DNA from: an uncultured Roseburia sp.
GTDB taxonomy: Bacteria; Bacillota; Clostridia; Lachnospirales; Lachnospiraceae
DNA: 32,634 nucleotides
Direction of reading: 5' to 3'
Assembly (NCBI GenBank): GCA_934358955.1
Contig: CAKRLC010000021.1
Location: 1-32,634 of the forward strand
The notes under the pieces are model-generated. The model saw only the letters and a list, made by a program, of their open reading frames with translations, was not told the DNA's origin and searched no databases. Made by a program: the position numbers and the translations under genes. Below are positions 16,153 through 24,236 of this stretch, piece after piece; the first letter of the stretch is position 1, and every line of letters begins with the position of its first letter.

Positions 16153-17520
16153 ATGCGCACATCAGAAAAGAATGGAATCACAGAAGGTGTTATCTGGAAA
16201 CAACTTTTAATTTTCTTTTTTCCTATTGTAATAGGAACCTTTTTTCAGCAGCTATATAATACAGCGGACTCGGTGATCGTTGGACGGTTTGTAGGTAAGG
16301 AAGCATTGTCGAGTGTTGGAGGCTCGGCAGGTCAGATTATTAATCTGGTAGTCGGATTTTTTACCGGACTTTCAACAGGAGCAACGGTTATCCTTTCCCA
16401 GTTTTACGGAGCTGCGAAAAAAAGAGAAGTTGACGAATCTCTACATACATCTTATGCATTTGCAATTTTAGGAGGAATCCTTTTGGGGGTACTTGGGATT
16501 TTGTCAGCACCGGCAATGCTTCGGAGAATGAACACGCCGGAAGAACTTATGGCAGAGTCAACGATTTATGTCCGTGTATACTTTGCAGGGCTGATATTTA
16601 TTTTTATCTACAATATAGGAGCGGCAATTTTAAGAGCGATCGGCGATTCGAAACGCCCTTTGTACTATCTGATCATTTGCAGTGTTGTAAATATTGTACT
16701 TGATCTGCTTTTTATTGTTACGATGCATTTGGGGGTTTTGGGGGCGGCGCTTGCAACGCTTATTGCCCAGGCAGTCAGTGCCGGGCTGGTGACCTTTGCC
16801 CTGATGTATCGGACAGAAGGAATGAAGCTCGAACTTCCAAAGATAAAAATCTATCAGAGAATGCTCGGAAGTATTTTAAGGATCGGTTTTCCGGCAGGAC
16901 TGGAAGCGATTATGTATAGTGTATCCAATATTATTGTGCAGGTTGCGATCAATAATTTTGGCGTTGATACAATGGCAGCCTGGACAGCTTATTCCAAAAT
17001 AGATTTTATATTCTGGATGATCAATAATGCATTTGGAATATCTATTATGACGTTTGTTGGGTTAAACTTTGGTGCAGGAAAATGGGATCGTATCAAAAAA
17101 GGAACACAGGTTTGTCTTGGAATGGGACTTGTCTCAGCAGTTGCACTCAGCGTGATCCTGATGACGGGAGGACATTTCCTGTTTGGCATGTTTGTAGATG
17201 ATGCTGATGTTGTCCGGATCGGAATGCGAATGATGAATACGATCGCACCAACCTATTTCCTGTTTATTTTTATCGAAGTGTTTTCCGGAGCGCTGCGCGC
17301 ACAGGGAGCAGTTGTGGTATCAACGATCATTACAATGGTTGGAATCTGTTTCCTTCGTATGGCATGGGTGACGATGATCGCACCACATGGAACTTTAGAA
17401 CAGATGATATTCTGTTATCCAATCAGCTGGGGAGCCGGAGCAGTTGCGATGTCATTTTATTATATTTTTAAACAAAGACGTATTTTTAACAAATTCAGCC
17501 GGAAGAGCTCTGCATTATAA
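16153..17520 (+). CDS. MATE-family multidrug/metabolite exporter
   Basis: A 455-aa protein with about twelve hydrophobic segments in the two-bundle MATE pattern. The first helix region carries PIVIGTFFQQLYNTADSVIVGRFVG, matching the family opening in which an Asn/Asp-rich helix 1 follows a conserved Pro. GDSKRPLYYLIICSVVNIVLDLLFI closes the first half, and the second half repeats the layout (GFPAGLEAIMYSVSNIIVQ). It exports organic cations or metabolites by H+ or Na+ antiport in related proteins; the substrate here is unknown. AGGA precedes the ATG. It is a single-gene unit with its own promoter and terminator. Confidence 0.92.
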   Translation: MRTSEKNGITEGVIWKQLLIFFFPIVIGTFFQQLYNTADSVIVGRFVGKEALSSVGGSAGQIINLVVGFFTGLSTGATVILSQFYGAAKKREVDESLHTSYAFAILGGILLGVLGILSAPAMLRRMNTPEELMAESTIYVRVYFAGLIFIFIYNIGAAILRAIGDSKRPLYYLIICSVVNIVLDLLFIVTMHLGVLGAALATLIAQAVSAGLVTFALMYRTEGMKLELPKIKIYQRMLGSILRIGFPAGLEAIMYSVSNIIVQVAINNFGVDTMAAWTAYSKIDFIFWMINNAFGISIMTFVGLNFGAGKWDRIKKGTQVCLGMGLVSAVALSVILMTGGHFLFGMFVDDADVVRIGMRMMNTIAPTYFLFIFIEVFSGALRAQGAVVVSTIITMVGICFLRMAWVTMIAPHGTLEQMIFCYPISWGAGAVAMSFYYIFKQRRIFNKFSRKSSAL

Positions 17521-17539
17521 AACAAAATAAGATTTTATC

Positions 17540-17584
17540 ATCCGTGTGTCAGGAAAGTTTGTTCTTCTGACACACGGATTTTTT
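17540..17584 (+). terminator. Intrinsic terminator after the first MATE gene
   Basis: ATCCGTGTGTCAG (17540-17552) and CTGACACACGGAT (17567-17579) form a perfect 13-bp stem, followed by a run of six T (17579-17584). Confidence 0.95.
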
Positions 17585-17623
17585 GCTTTACACAATCTTT
17601 ATTGATAAATGTGGAATAATCTG

Positions 17624-17652
17624 TTGACAGAAAAATGCAGGAGTGATAATAT
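17624..17652 (+). promoter_or_regulatory. Promoter of the metal-resistance operon
   Basis: A perfect -35 TTGACA (17624-17629), 17-nt spacer and TAATAT (17647-17652). The operator palindrome starts three bases after the -10 box, so bound repressor would cover the transcription start. Confidence 0.75.
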
Positions 17653-17654
17653 AA

Positions 17655-17678
17655 ACATATGAACAAGTATTCATATGT
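17655..17678 (+). promoter_or_regulatory. ArsR/CadC-type operator
   Basis: ACATATGAA (17655-17663) and TTCATATGT (17670-17678) are a perfect 9-bp inverted repeat with a 6-nt centre CAAGTA. The TGAA-N6-TTCA core is the classic binding site of ArsR/SmtB metal sensors such as CadC and CzrA. The metal-bound repressor should release it. Confidence 0.88.
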
Positions 17679-17761
17679 TGAAATGATATGACATAGAATA
17701 CTTGCAAAGAAAACTGTAAAAATGCGATACGAATATACGGGATGAAACGGAGGTGAATCTA

Positions 17762-18121
17762 TTGGCGCTTAATGACGTAGAGCATTGCGAGACTTGTGAG
17801 ATCCATGAAGATAAGATTCGGATGGTCAGCGAACATATGCCGGACGAGGATGAATTGTATGATCTGGCAGAGCTTTTTAAAATCTTTGGAGATTCTACGC
17901 GGATCCGGATTTTGTATGTTTTATTTGAATCAGAGGTATGCGTGTGCGATCTGGCAGAGATGCTCCATATGAATCAGTCAGCAATTTCCCATCAGCTTAA
18001 GATTCTGAAGCAGGCGAAGCTTGTGACCGGAAGACGGGAAGGAAAGTCAGTGATTTATTCACTTGCAGATGATCATGTAAGAACGATCATCGACCAGGGA
18101 AGAGAGCATATAGAAGAATAA
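17762..18121 (+). CDS. ArsR/SmtB-family metal sensor repressor (CadC-like)
   Basis: A 119-aa winged-helix repressor. I start it at TTG 17762, with GGAGG 8 nt upstream; the in-frame GTG at 17753 overlaps that GGAGG. DNA-binding residues lie in AEMLHMNQSAISHQLKIL. Both known metal sites of the family can be seen. The alpha-3N Cys site is CETC (Cys9, Cys12) with CVC (Cys60, Cys62), as in CadC. The alpha-5 zinc site is Asp103, His105, His116 and Glu119, with the D-x-H-x10-H-x2-E spacing of SmtB. It should repress the operon from the palindrome at 17655 and release on Cd, Pb or Zn. The operator, chaperone and ATPase alongside support this strongly. Confidence 0.93.
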   Translation: MALNDVEHCETCEIHEDKIRMVSEHMPDEDELYDLAELFKIFGDSTRIRILYVLFESEVCVCDLAEMLHMNQSAISHQLKILKQAKLVTGRREGKSVIYSLADDHVRTIIDQGREHIEE

Positions 18122-18215
18122 GGCTTTCATACTACACAGAAACAACGGATAAGATAATATCCAAAAGAAATTTTATTTTATAAGAAAAATACAACGAAAA
18201 ATGGAGGAATTTATC

Positions 18216-18434
18216 ATGAAGAAAAAATTTAAATTAGAAGATCTGGATTGCGCAAACTGTGCTGCAAAAATGGAAGATGCTATCAAAAAAATTCCAGGAG
18301 TCAATGATGCGACGGTCAGCTTTATGACTCAGAAAATGACAATTGATGCTGAAGACGACAAATTTGATGCGATCATGAAGGAAGTTGTTTCCGTATGCGC
18401 CAAGGTGGAACCGGATTGTAAGATTTTATTTTAA
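18216..18434 (+). CDS. Free-standing HMA-domain metal-binding protein
   Basis: A 72-aa heavy-metal-associated domain. ATG 18216 has GGAGG 8 nt upstream; the in-frame ATG at 18201 overlaps that site. The CxxC metal ligand pair is Cys12 and Cys15 in LEDLDCANCAAKMEDAI, and the ferredoxin-like beta-alpha-beta spacing is normal (VNDATVSFMTQKMTID). A later Cys pair (VCAKVEPDC) is extra. It is 28 nt ahead of a P-type ATPase that lacks an N-terminal HMA domain, so it probably hands metal to that pump or stands in for its missing domain. Confidence 0.9.
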   Translation: MKKKFKLEDLDCANCAAKMEDAIKKIPGVNDATVSFMTQKMTIDAEDDKFDAIMKEVVSVCAKVEPDCKILF

Positions 18435-18462
18435 ATAAGAAATCTTTAGGAGAAAGACTACA

Positions 18463-20340
18463 ATGACAAAAAAACAGAAAAAAATGTTATACCGGATCCT
18501 GGTCGCATTTGTTTTATTTGCAATTCTGTTTATCTGCGAGCATACCGGTATGCTGGATAGCCTGGAAGGAAGCTTCCTTTTATTTCTGATTTACCTTGTC
18601 CCTTATGTGATCATTGGCTACGATATTGTACTTAAAGCAGTCAGAAATATCCGGAACGGTCAGGTGTTTGATGAAAATTTCCTGATGATGATCGCAACAT
18701 TTGGAGCTTTTGGTGTAAAAGAATATTCAGAAGCAGTCGCAGTTATGCTGTTTTACCAGGTTGGTGAATTATTCCAGGGATATGCAGTCGGCAAATCAAG
18801 GCAGTCTATTTCTGATATGATGGATATTTGCCCGGAATACGCAAATATCGAAGAAGATGGCGTATTACAGCAGGTGGATCCGGATGATGTGGAAGTCGGA
18901 AGCATCATTGTTATAAAACCTGGAGAGAGAATCCCGCTTGACGGCGTGATCGTAGAAGGGGAATCTTTTATTGATACGGCTGCGTTGACCGGCGAATCTG
19001 TACCTAGAAGTGCAAAAGAAGGCGATGCGATCATCAGTGGCTGCGTCAATGGAAGCGGAACTTTAAAGGTTCGCACAACAAAAGAATTTGATGATTCCAC
19101 GGTGGCAAAGATTCTGGAGCTTGTTGAGAATGCGAGCAGCAAAAAGGCGAAAGTTGAGAACTTTATCACCCGTTTTGCAAAATACTACACGCCGGTTGTT
19201 ACGATCGGAGCTGTCATACTTGCTATTTTACCACCAATTATTCTTGGCGGAGGCTGGGGAGAATGGATACAGAGAGCATGCATTTTCCTTGTAATTTCCT
19301 GTCCATGCGCGTTGGTGATCTCCGTACCTCTTGGATTTTTCGGAGGAATTGGAGCCGCTTCCCAGATCGGTGTTCTTGTAAAAGGAAGCAATTTCCTGGA
19401 AGCTGTAGCGGAAATGGATACGATCGTGTTTGACAAGACAGGAACGCTGACAAAAGGTGAATTTAAAGTATCTGAAGTATCAGCGCGCAGCATGACAAAA
19501 GAAGCATTGTTAGAGTTAGCGGCATTGGGTGAGGGATATTCGAATCATCCGATCGCAGGTTCTATCCGGGAAGCGTATGGAAAAGATCTGGATTTGAAAC
19601 GTGTCACGGACACCGAAGAGGTTGCAGGACATGGTATCAAGGCTGTGATCGATGGAAAAACTGTATTACTCGGAAATGAGAAACTGATGAAGGCAGAGCA
19701 CATCAGCTATGATGTATGTACAAGTGCCGGGACCGTTGTCTATGTTGCCTGTGACGGCGCATTTGCGGGTTATATCGTGATCTCTGATACGATCAAGGAT
19801 GGAGCAAAAGAAGCAATCCATGAGATGAAAAAAGTCGGGGTAAAGAAGACAGTTATGCTGACTGGAGACAGGCGACAGACTGCAGAGGCTGTTGCTGCGG
19901 AGATTGGAATCGATGAAGTACATGCAGAGCTTCTTCCGGCAGATAAAGTGTCCAAAGTGGAGACACTGTTAGAAAAAGAAAGCGAAAAAGGAAAGCTTGC
20001 ATTTGTCGGTGACGGCATTAATGATGCACCTGTTCTGACAAGGGCAGATATCGGAATTGCAATGGGAAGTATGGGCTCTGATGCAGCAATTGAGGCGGCA
20101 GACATTGTACTTATGGATGATGATGTAACAAAGATTGCCAAAATTGTGAAGATCGCACGGAAAACGCTTGTAATTGTAAAACAGAATATTGTTTTCGCAC
20201 TTGGGGTAAAAATCCTTGTTTTAATTCTCGGTGCGCTTGGTCTTGCAAATATGTGGGAAGCTGTTTTTGCTGATGTAGGTGTTTCTGTCATAGCTATTTT
20301 AAATTCCATGCGGACCTTAAGGATCACAAAAGAAAAATAA
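18463..20340 (+). CDS. Zn/Cd/Pb-exporting P1B-type ATPase
   Basis: A 625-aa membrane pump. Visible in order are TGES in the actuator domain (AALTGESVP), the transmembrane metal-binding SCPCALVIS motif (Cys280, Cys282), the phosphorylation site DKTGTLTKG (Asp324), the HP dipeptide of the nucleotide-binding domain (YSNHPIAGS), the MLTGDRRQTA segment and GDGINDAPVL. The C-terminal helices have FADVGVSVIAILNSMR, with the Asp typical of ZntA/CadA (P1B-2) zinc, cadmium and lead exporters rather than copper pumps. At 625 aa it is shorter than CadA because the N-terminal HMA domain is absent; that domain is encoded by the preceding gene. The operon is under the ArsR-type sensor. Confidence 0.95.
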   Translation: MTKKQKKMLYRILVAFVLFAILFICEHTGMLDSLEGSFLLFLIYLVPYVIIGYDIVLKAVRNIRNGQVFDENFLMMIATFGAFGVKEYSEAVAVMLFYQVGELFQGYAVGKSRQSISDMMDICPEYANIEEDGVLQQVDPDDVEVGSIIVIKPGERIPLDGVIVEGESFIDTAALTGESVPRSAKEGDAIISGCVNGSGTLKVRTTKEFDDSTVAKILELVENASSKKAKVENFITRFAKYYTPVVTIGAVILAILPPIILGGGWGEWIQRACIFLVISCPCALVISVPLGFFGGIGAASQIGVLVKGSNFLEAVAEMDTIVFDKTGTLTKGEFKVSEVSARSMTKEALLELAALGEGYSNHPIAGSIREAYGKDLDLKRVTDTEEVAGHGIKAVIDGKTVLLGNEKLMKAEHISYDVCTSAGTVVYVACDGAFAGYIVISDTIKDGAKEAIHEMKKVGVKKTVMLTGDRRQTAEAVAAEIGIDEVHAELLPADKVSKVETLLEKESEKGKLAFVGDGINDAPVLTRADIGIAMGSMGSDAAIEAADIVLMDDDVTKIAKIVKIARKTLVIVKQNIVFALGVKILVLILGALGLANMWEAVFADVGVSVIAILNSMRTLRITKEK

Positions 20341-20358
20341 TAACGAATACCGTAAGAT

Positions 20359-20501
20359 GTTACTGTTCACTCAGCAGTAAAACACTAGCTGTTTTGCTGC
20401 GTAAGAAAGTGATTCAAGAGTGAGCAGACTCCTTTTGCGAAGCAAAAACTTAAAATGAGTCTGCGAATCGTTACTGGAACGAGGTACGAGTGAACAGTAA
20501 C
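20359..20501. repeat. 143-bp inverted-repeat element, copy 1
   Basis: Bounded by perfect 14-bp terminal inverted repeats (GTTACTGTTCACTC and GAGTGAACAGTAAC). Inside are an 11-bp hairpin (GCAGTAAAACA with TGTTTTGCTGC) and a second stem GCAGACTC with GAGTCTGC enclosing TTTTGC-GAA-GCAAAA, giving a cruciform or three-way-junction shape. ACCGTAAG flanks it on both sides (20349-20356 and 20500-20507), a possible target duplication. A second copy at 29341-29483 has the same length and differs at three positions. There is no coding capacity. Confidence 0.9.
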
Positions 20502-20534
20502 CGTAAGGTTTGCGTAAAATGAATGTAATATAAA

Positions 20535-20563
20535 TTGACTTTCTGACCAGAACCAAGTAGTAT
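20535..20563 (+). promoter_or_regulatory. Putative promoter of the EAL-domain gene
   Basis: TTGACT (20535-20540), 17-nt spacer, TAGTAT (20558-20563), about 100 bp before the start codon. The -10 box is imperfect. Confidence 0.45.
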
Positions 20564-20663
20564 TGAAATAGATGAATAAACCAAGTTGATTTTGGATACA
20601 GTATCACTGTAGATAGCCGTAATCACTCGCGGCAACAGAATGAGCAGAAAGTCAGAGGCGCAT

Positions 20664-22382
20664 ATGGAAAAAATAAAAGCTTTTCAGGATGGATTACCGG
20701 ATATTACAAAAGAACAGATGGAACAGGTGATACAGCTGTTCCATCCGTGCATGAACGATTATCTTTACGTTGCCGATTTCAAAGAGGATTCTTATTGTAT
20801 CTCAAGAAACGCAACGGAACGTTTTCTCCTTCCTGGCGAACATTTCTTCCATTTGAACGATGAACTGCGGAAGTTTGTTGTGGCAGAAGACTATGAGAAG
20901 CTGCAGGCGGATCTGCAGCTTCTGGCAGAAGGAAAAAAAGAATTTCATGATATGTCCTATCACTGGCTGAGCCGGGAAGGAAATCCTGTCTGGATCAATT
21001 GCCGTGGCAGACTGATCCGTGATGAGGAGAACCGGCCGAGATTTCTGATTGGGTGTATTAATGAGATTGGAAGAAAGCAGGTTGCGGACAATCTCAGCGG
21101 ACTGCTCGGGGAAAAGGGACTATCTGATTGTCTTGGCAGGTATAACGATAAGCTTCCGGCCGGTTTCCTGATGCGTGTCGGTATTGATCATCTTGGAGCA
21201 ATTAACGGCAATCTCGGAATGGAATATGGTGATTTTATCATAAAAAAGACAGCAGAGTGTATGACCTCTGCATTAAGGGAAGGACAGCAGATTTTCCGGC
21301 TGATCGCAGATGAATTTGTCATTCTTGATCTTAACGGTAGGGATTTTGAAGAGGCAATTGCGCTGTATGAAGATATGAGCAGAAATGTCCGTACCTTCAT
21401 AGAAGGTGAGCAGTATCGTGCCGTCTTTACGTTGTCAGCAGGGATCGTGAATACAGCTGAGATCCATGATGGAATGACATCTGTATTGAAGTATACAGAG
21501 TTTGCATTGGATGAAGCGAAGAGCAGAGGGCGAAACAGTTATTATCTGTTCGAAAAAGAAGACTACCTTGCATTTCGCAGACGCAGAAAGGTGAATACGT
21601 ATCTGCATCATGGAGTAAATCATGAATTCCAGGGCTTTGATACGTATTATCAGCCCATTGTAGACGCACAGACTTACGAGGTGATCGGTGCAGAGGCATT
21701 GATGAGATTCTTTTCCCAGGAAGAAAATAGCACAGAACGAAAGCCAATCTCTCCGGTTGAATTTATACCGTTGCTGGAACAGTCCGGACTGATCATTCCG
21801 AGTGGAAGATGGATTTTACAGACGGCAGTTTCCCAGTGCAGAAAATGGCAGAAGGATATGCCGAAGTTCCGGATGAACGTCAATCTTTCTTATATTCAGG
21901 TTATGAAGAGCAATGCTTTAGAGGAGATTATAGATGCTGTCCGGCTATACGGGTTACAGTGTGCAAGTCTTGGAATTGAACTGACAGAAAGTGGCTATTT
22001 GGAATCGAGCCCTCATTTTAAAAAGCTGTGGAGCGGATTAAAAGAGCATGGCGTACAGGTGGTATTAGATGATTTTGGAACAGGTTATTCGAATTTACAT
22101 TGTCTTGGGGATTTGCGTCCAAATTATGTGAAAGTCGACCGTTCATTTACGTATAAGGCATTCCATAATGAATATGAGCAGCTTCTGATGAAACAGATCA
22201 TCGAGATGTCTCACAGCCTGGGTCTTGCTATCTGTATTGAAGGAATCGAGACAGAAGAAGAGCTGGCGAAGGCAAAAAGTCTTGGTGCAGATTATATACA
22301 GGGCTATTTTTTCGGAAAGCCATGTCCAGCGGAAGAATTTGAAGAAAAGTTTATAAAGCGGACTGCGCCCATAGCAGGATAA
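20664..22382 (+). CDS. PAS-GGDEF(degenerate)-EAL cyclic-di-GMP phosphodiesterase
   Basis: About 572 aa from ATG 20664, chosen because AGAGG lies 5 nt upstream. The in-frame ATG at 20640 has no ribosome binding site and lies in sequence shared with 29620-29628. A PAS_3-like domain (about 30-135, SREGNPVWINCRGRLIRDE) comes first. The GGDEF-like domain (about 150-300) has its catalytic motif changed to RLIADEF, so it is unlikely to make c-di-GMP. The EAL domain (about 320-565) keeps the residues for hydrolysis: EALMRF, NVNLSYIQ, ELTESG, DDFGTGYSNL, VKVDRSF, CIEGIET and YIQGYFFGKP. It should degrade c-di-GMP to pGpG and so lower the ligand of the riboswitch at 1007. No transmembrane segment is seen; it is cytoplasmic. 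Confidence 0.93.
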   Translation: MEKIKAFQDGLPDITKEQMEQVIQLFHPCMNDYLYVADFKEDSYCISRNATERFLLPGEHFFHLNDELRKFVVAEDYEKLQADLQLLAEGKKEFHDMSYHWLSREGNPVWINCRGRLIRDEENRPRFLIGCINEIGRKQVADNLSGLLGEKGLSDCLGRYNDKLPAGFLMRVGIDHLGAINGNLGMEYGDFIIKKTAECMTSALREGQQIFRLIADEFVILDLNGRDFEEAIALYEDMSRNVRTFIEGEQYRAVFTLSAGIVNTAEIHDGMTSVLKYTEFALDEAKSRGRNSYYLFEKEDYLAFRRRRKVNTYLHHGVNHEFQGFDTYYQPIVDAQTYEVIGAEALMRFFSQEENSTERKPISPVEFIPLLEQSGLIIPSGRWILQTAVSQCRKWQKDMPKFRMNVNLSYIQVMKSNALEEIIDAVRLYGLQCASLGIELTESGYLESSPHFKKLWSGLKEHGVQVVLDDFGTGYSNLHCLGDLRPNYVKVDRSFTYKAFHNEYEQLLMKQIIEMSHSLGLAICIEGIETEEELAKAKSLGADYIQGYFFGKPCPAEEFEEKFIKRTAPIAG

Positions 22383-22436
22383 GCCGCCTGTTTAAACGTT
22401 AGAATATTTGTATTCAATAAAAAAATATGCTAGAAT

Positions 22437-22478
22437 AAGACTGTTGTACTGTAAAAAGAAAAACAGTCTTATTTTTTT
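22437..22478 (+). terminator. Terminator after the EAL gene
   Basis: AAGACTGTT (22437-22445) pairs with AACAGTCTT (22462-22470), followed by A and seven T (22472-22478). The MITE-like element begins right at this T-run. Confidence 0.88.
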
Positions 22479-22729
22479 GTAATAAGATTCGGGTGTCGAA
22501 AGGTCTGCATTTAAGTTTATGATATCAAATTGCACAAAAAAATATTGCAAGTTTCATTGTGCAAACATTTCGATAAGCCTCTGAATGCGTGAAGCGTGTT
22601 CAGCAGAGACTTCCACGCTTCATGAGTCTTATCTCCATTGCACAAAGAGAAACTTTCCATATTTTCTTTTGTGCAATTTACAAATAAAGGTTAAGGAGCA
22701 GACCTTTTGACACCTGAATTGTAATAAGA
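22477..22729. mobile_element. MITE-like 231-bp nested palindrome with flanking direct repeats
   Basis: The element itself is 22488-22718. Its 21-bp ends, TTCGGGTGTCGAAAGG... and ...CCTTTTGACACCTGAA, are inverted repeats matching at 19 of 21 positions. TTGTAATAAGA lies at both sides (22477-22487 and 22719-22729), an 11-bp candidate target-site duplication. Inside, further inverted pairs are nested in order: AAATTGCACAAAA (22527) with TTTTGTGCAATTT (22667); GATAAGCCTC (22572) with GAGTCTTATC (22624); TGAAGCGTG (22590) with CACGCTTCA (22614). It has no coding capacity, so any movement would need a transposase from elsewhere. Confidence 0.8.
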
Positions 22730-22786
22730 AAATTTATTTTTATTTATATTATTAAAATAACTGGGAAATGTAAGGAGAAGATAGAT

Positions 22787-24175
22787 ATGGCAAAGGAACA
22801 GACAAAACAGGAATTGGGGAGTGGAAGTATCACAGGCTGGTTGTTACGGCTTGCGGTGCCGGCAATTATCGCACAGCTTGTGAACCTGCTATATAATATG
22901 GTTGACAGAATTTATATCGGTCATATTCCACAAACCGGTGATATTGCATTGACAGGTCTTGGGTTATGCTTTCCGGTGCTGATGATCGTGACAGCATTTT
23001 CGAATCTGATCGGCGCAGGTGGAGCGCCGAGAGCAGCGATCTGGATGGGAAAAGGGGATAATAAGTCAGCGGAGCAGATACTTGGAAATTGTGTGACGAG
23101 CCTTTTTTTATGTTCCGTGGCACTGACTGTTTTACTGGAGATTTTTGCAGAGCCGATTTTATGGATGTTTGGTGCGAGTGAGCAGACGCTGCCATATGCA
23201 CTTGGTTATATGAGGATTTATGTTGCAGGAAGTATTTTTGTTATGTTTACATTAGGACTGAATACTTTCATTACGACGCAGGGATTTGCACAGATCAGTA
23301 TGAAGACGGTTCTGATCGGCGCAGTTACGAACATTATTCTGGATCCGATTTTTATATTTGGTTTTCATATGGGAGTAAAGGGCGCGGCGCTGGCAACGAT
23401 TTTATCACAGGCAATCTCTGCAATCTGGGTATTGCAGTTCCTTTCTGGAAATAAGACGGTATTACATATCAAACGGGAAAACATGCGTGTACAGGGCAGT
23501 GTGATGCTGCCAGTCATGGCACTTGGGATTTCTCCTTTTGTAATGAACATCACAGAAAGCCTGATCAACATTGCATTCAATTCATCCCTGTCAAAATACG
23601 GTGGTGATATTGCAGTCGGTGCGATGACGATCTTATCTAGTATCATGCAGCTTCAGTTTATGATGGTACAGGGGCTGGGGCAGGGAGCACAACCGCTGCT
23701 CAGTTATAATTATGGAGCGTTAAAGATTGACCGTGTGAAAAAGACGATCCGTATTCTGGTGGCCGCATGCCTGATATGTACCTTGTCCGTGTGGACGGTG
23801 ATCGAGCTGTTTCCGGGTGTATTTGTACGGATGTTTAACAGCAGCTCCCAGGAATTATATGATATGACAACTTGGGCAATGCGTATTTATATGGCAAGTA
23901 CGGGGATTTTTGGAATTCAGATGGCAATCCAGCAGACCTGTATGGCACTTGGGCAGGCAAAGATGTCTTTATTTATTGCGTGCTTAAGAAAAATTATTTT
24001 GCTGATGCCTTTGATCTATCTACTTCCGTTATTTATAGAGAATAAAGTGTTTGCTGTTTTCCTTGCAGAACCGGTTTCAGATTTGATTTCTGTGATCGTG
24101 GCATCAATTCTGTTTTTGTGTAATATTAATAAAATATTATCGGAAGAAAATGTGAGAAGGAAGACCAATGCATAG
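22787..24175 (+). CDS. MATE-family exporter (MepA-like)
   Basis: A 462-aa protein with about twelve transmembrane segments. The opening LLRLAVPAIIAQLVNLLYNMVDRIYIGHIP and the block GAGGAPRAAIWMGKGD are typical of the MepA-like branch of MATE transporters, which export cationic drugs and dyes in characterised members. GVKGAALATILSQAISAIWVLQFL and GLGQGAQPLLSYNYGA, in the middle and second half, also fit. AAGGAG precedes the ATG. It differs clearly from the MATE at 16153 (different subfamily) although both have related repeat sequence about 130-140 bp upstream. The gap to the next gene is 61 bp without a terminator I can see, so some readthrough into the LRR operon is possible. Confidence 0.93.
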   Translation: MAKEQTKQELGSGSITGWLLRLAVPAIIAQLVNLLYNMVDRIYIGHIPQTGDIALTGLGLCFPVLMIVTAFSNLIGAGGAPRAAIWMGKGDNKSAEQILGNCVTSLFLCSVALTVLLEIFAEPILWMFGASEQTLPYALGYMRIYVAGSIFVMFTLGLNTFITTQGFAQISMKTVLIGAVTNIILDPIFIFGFHMGVKGAALATILSQAISAIWVLQFLSGNKTVLHIKRENMRVQGSVMLPVMALGISPFVMNITESLINIAFNSSLSKYGGDIAVGAMTILSSIMQLQFMMVQGLGQGAQPLLSYNYGALKIDRVKKTIRILVAACLICTLSVWTVIELFPGVFVRMFNSSSQELYDMTTWAMRIYMASTGIFGIQMAIQQTCMALGQAKMSLFIACLRKIILLMPLIYLLPLFIENKVFAVFLAEPVSDLISVIVASILFLCNINKILSEENVRRKTNA

Positions 24176-24236
24176 AGAATAGATCATAAAATGGGCGCCT
24201 GGCGAACATTCTATGATTATGGTTAAAGGATAAAGA

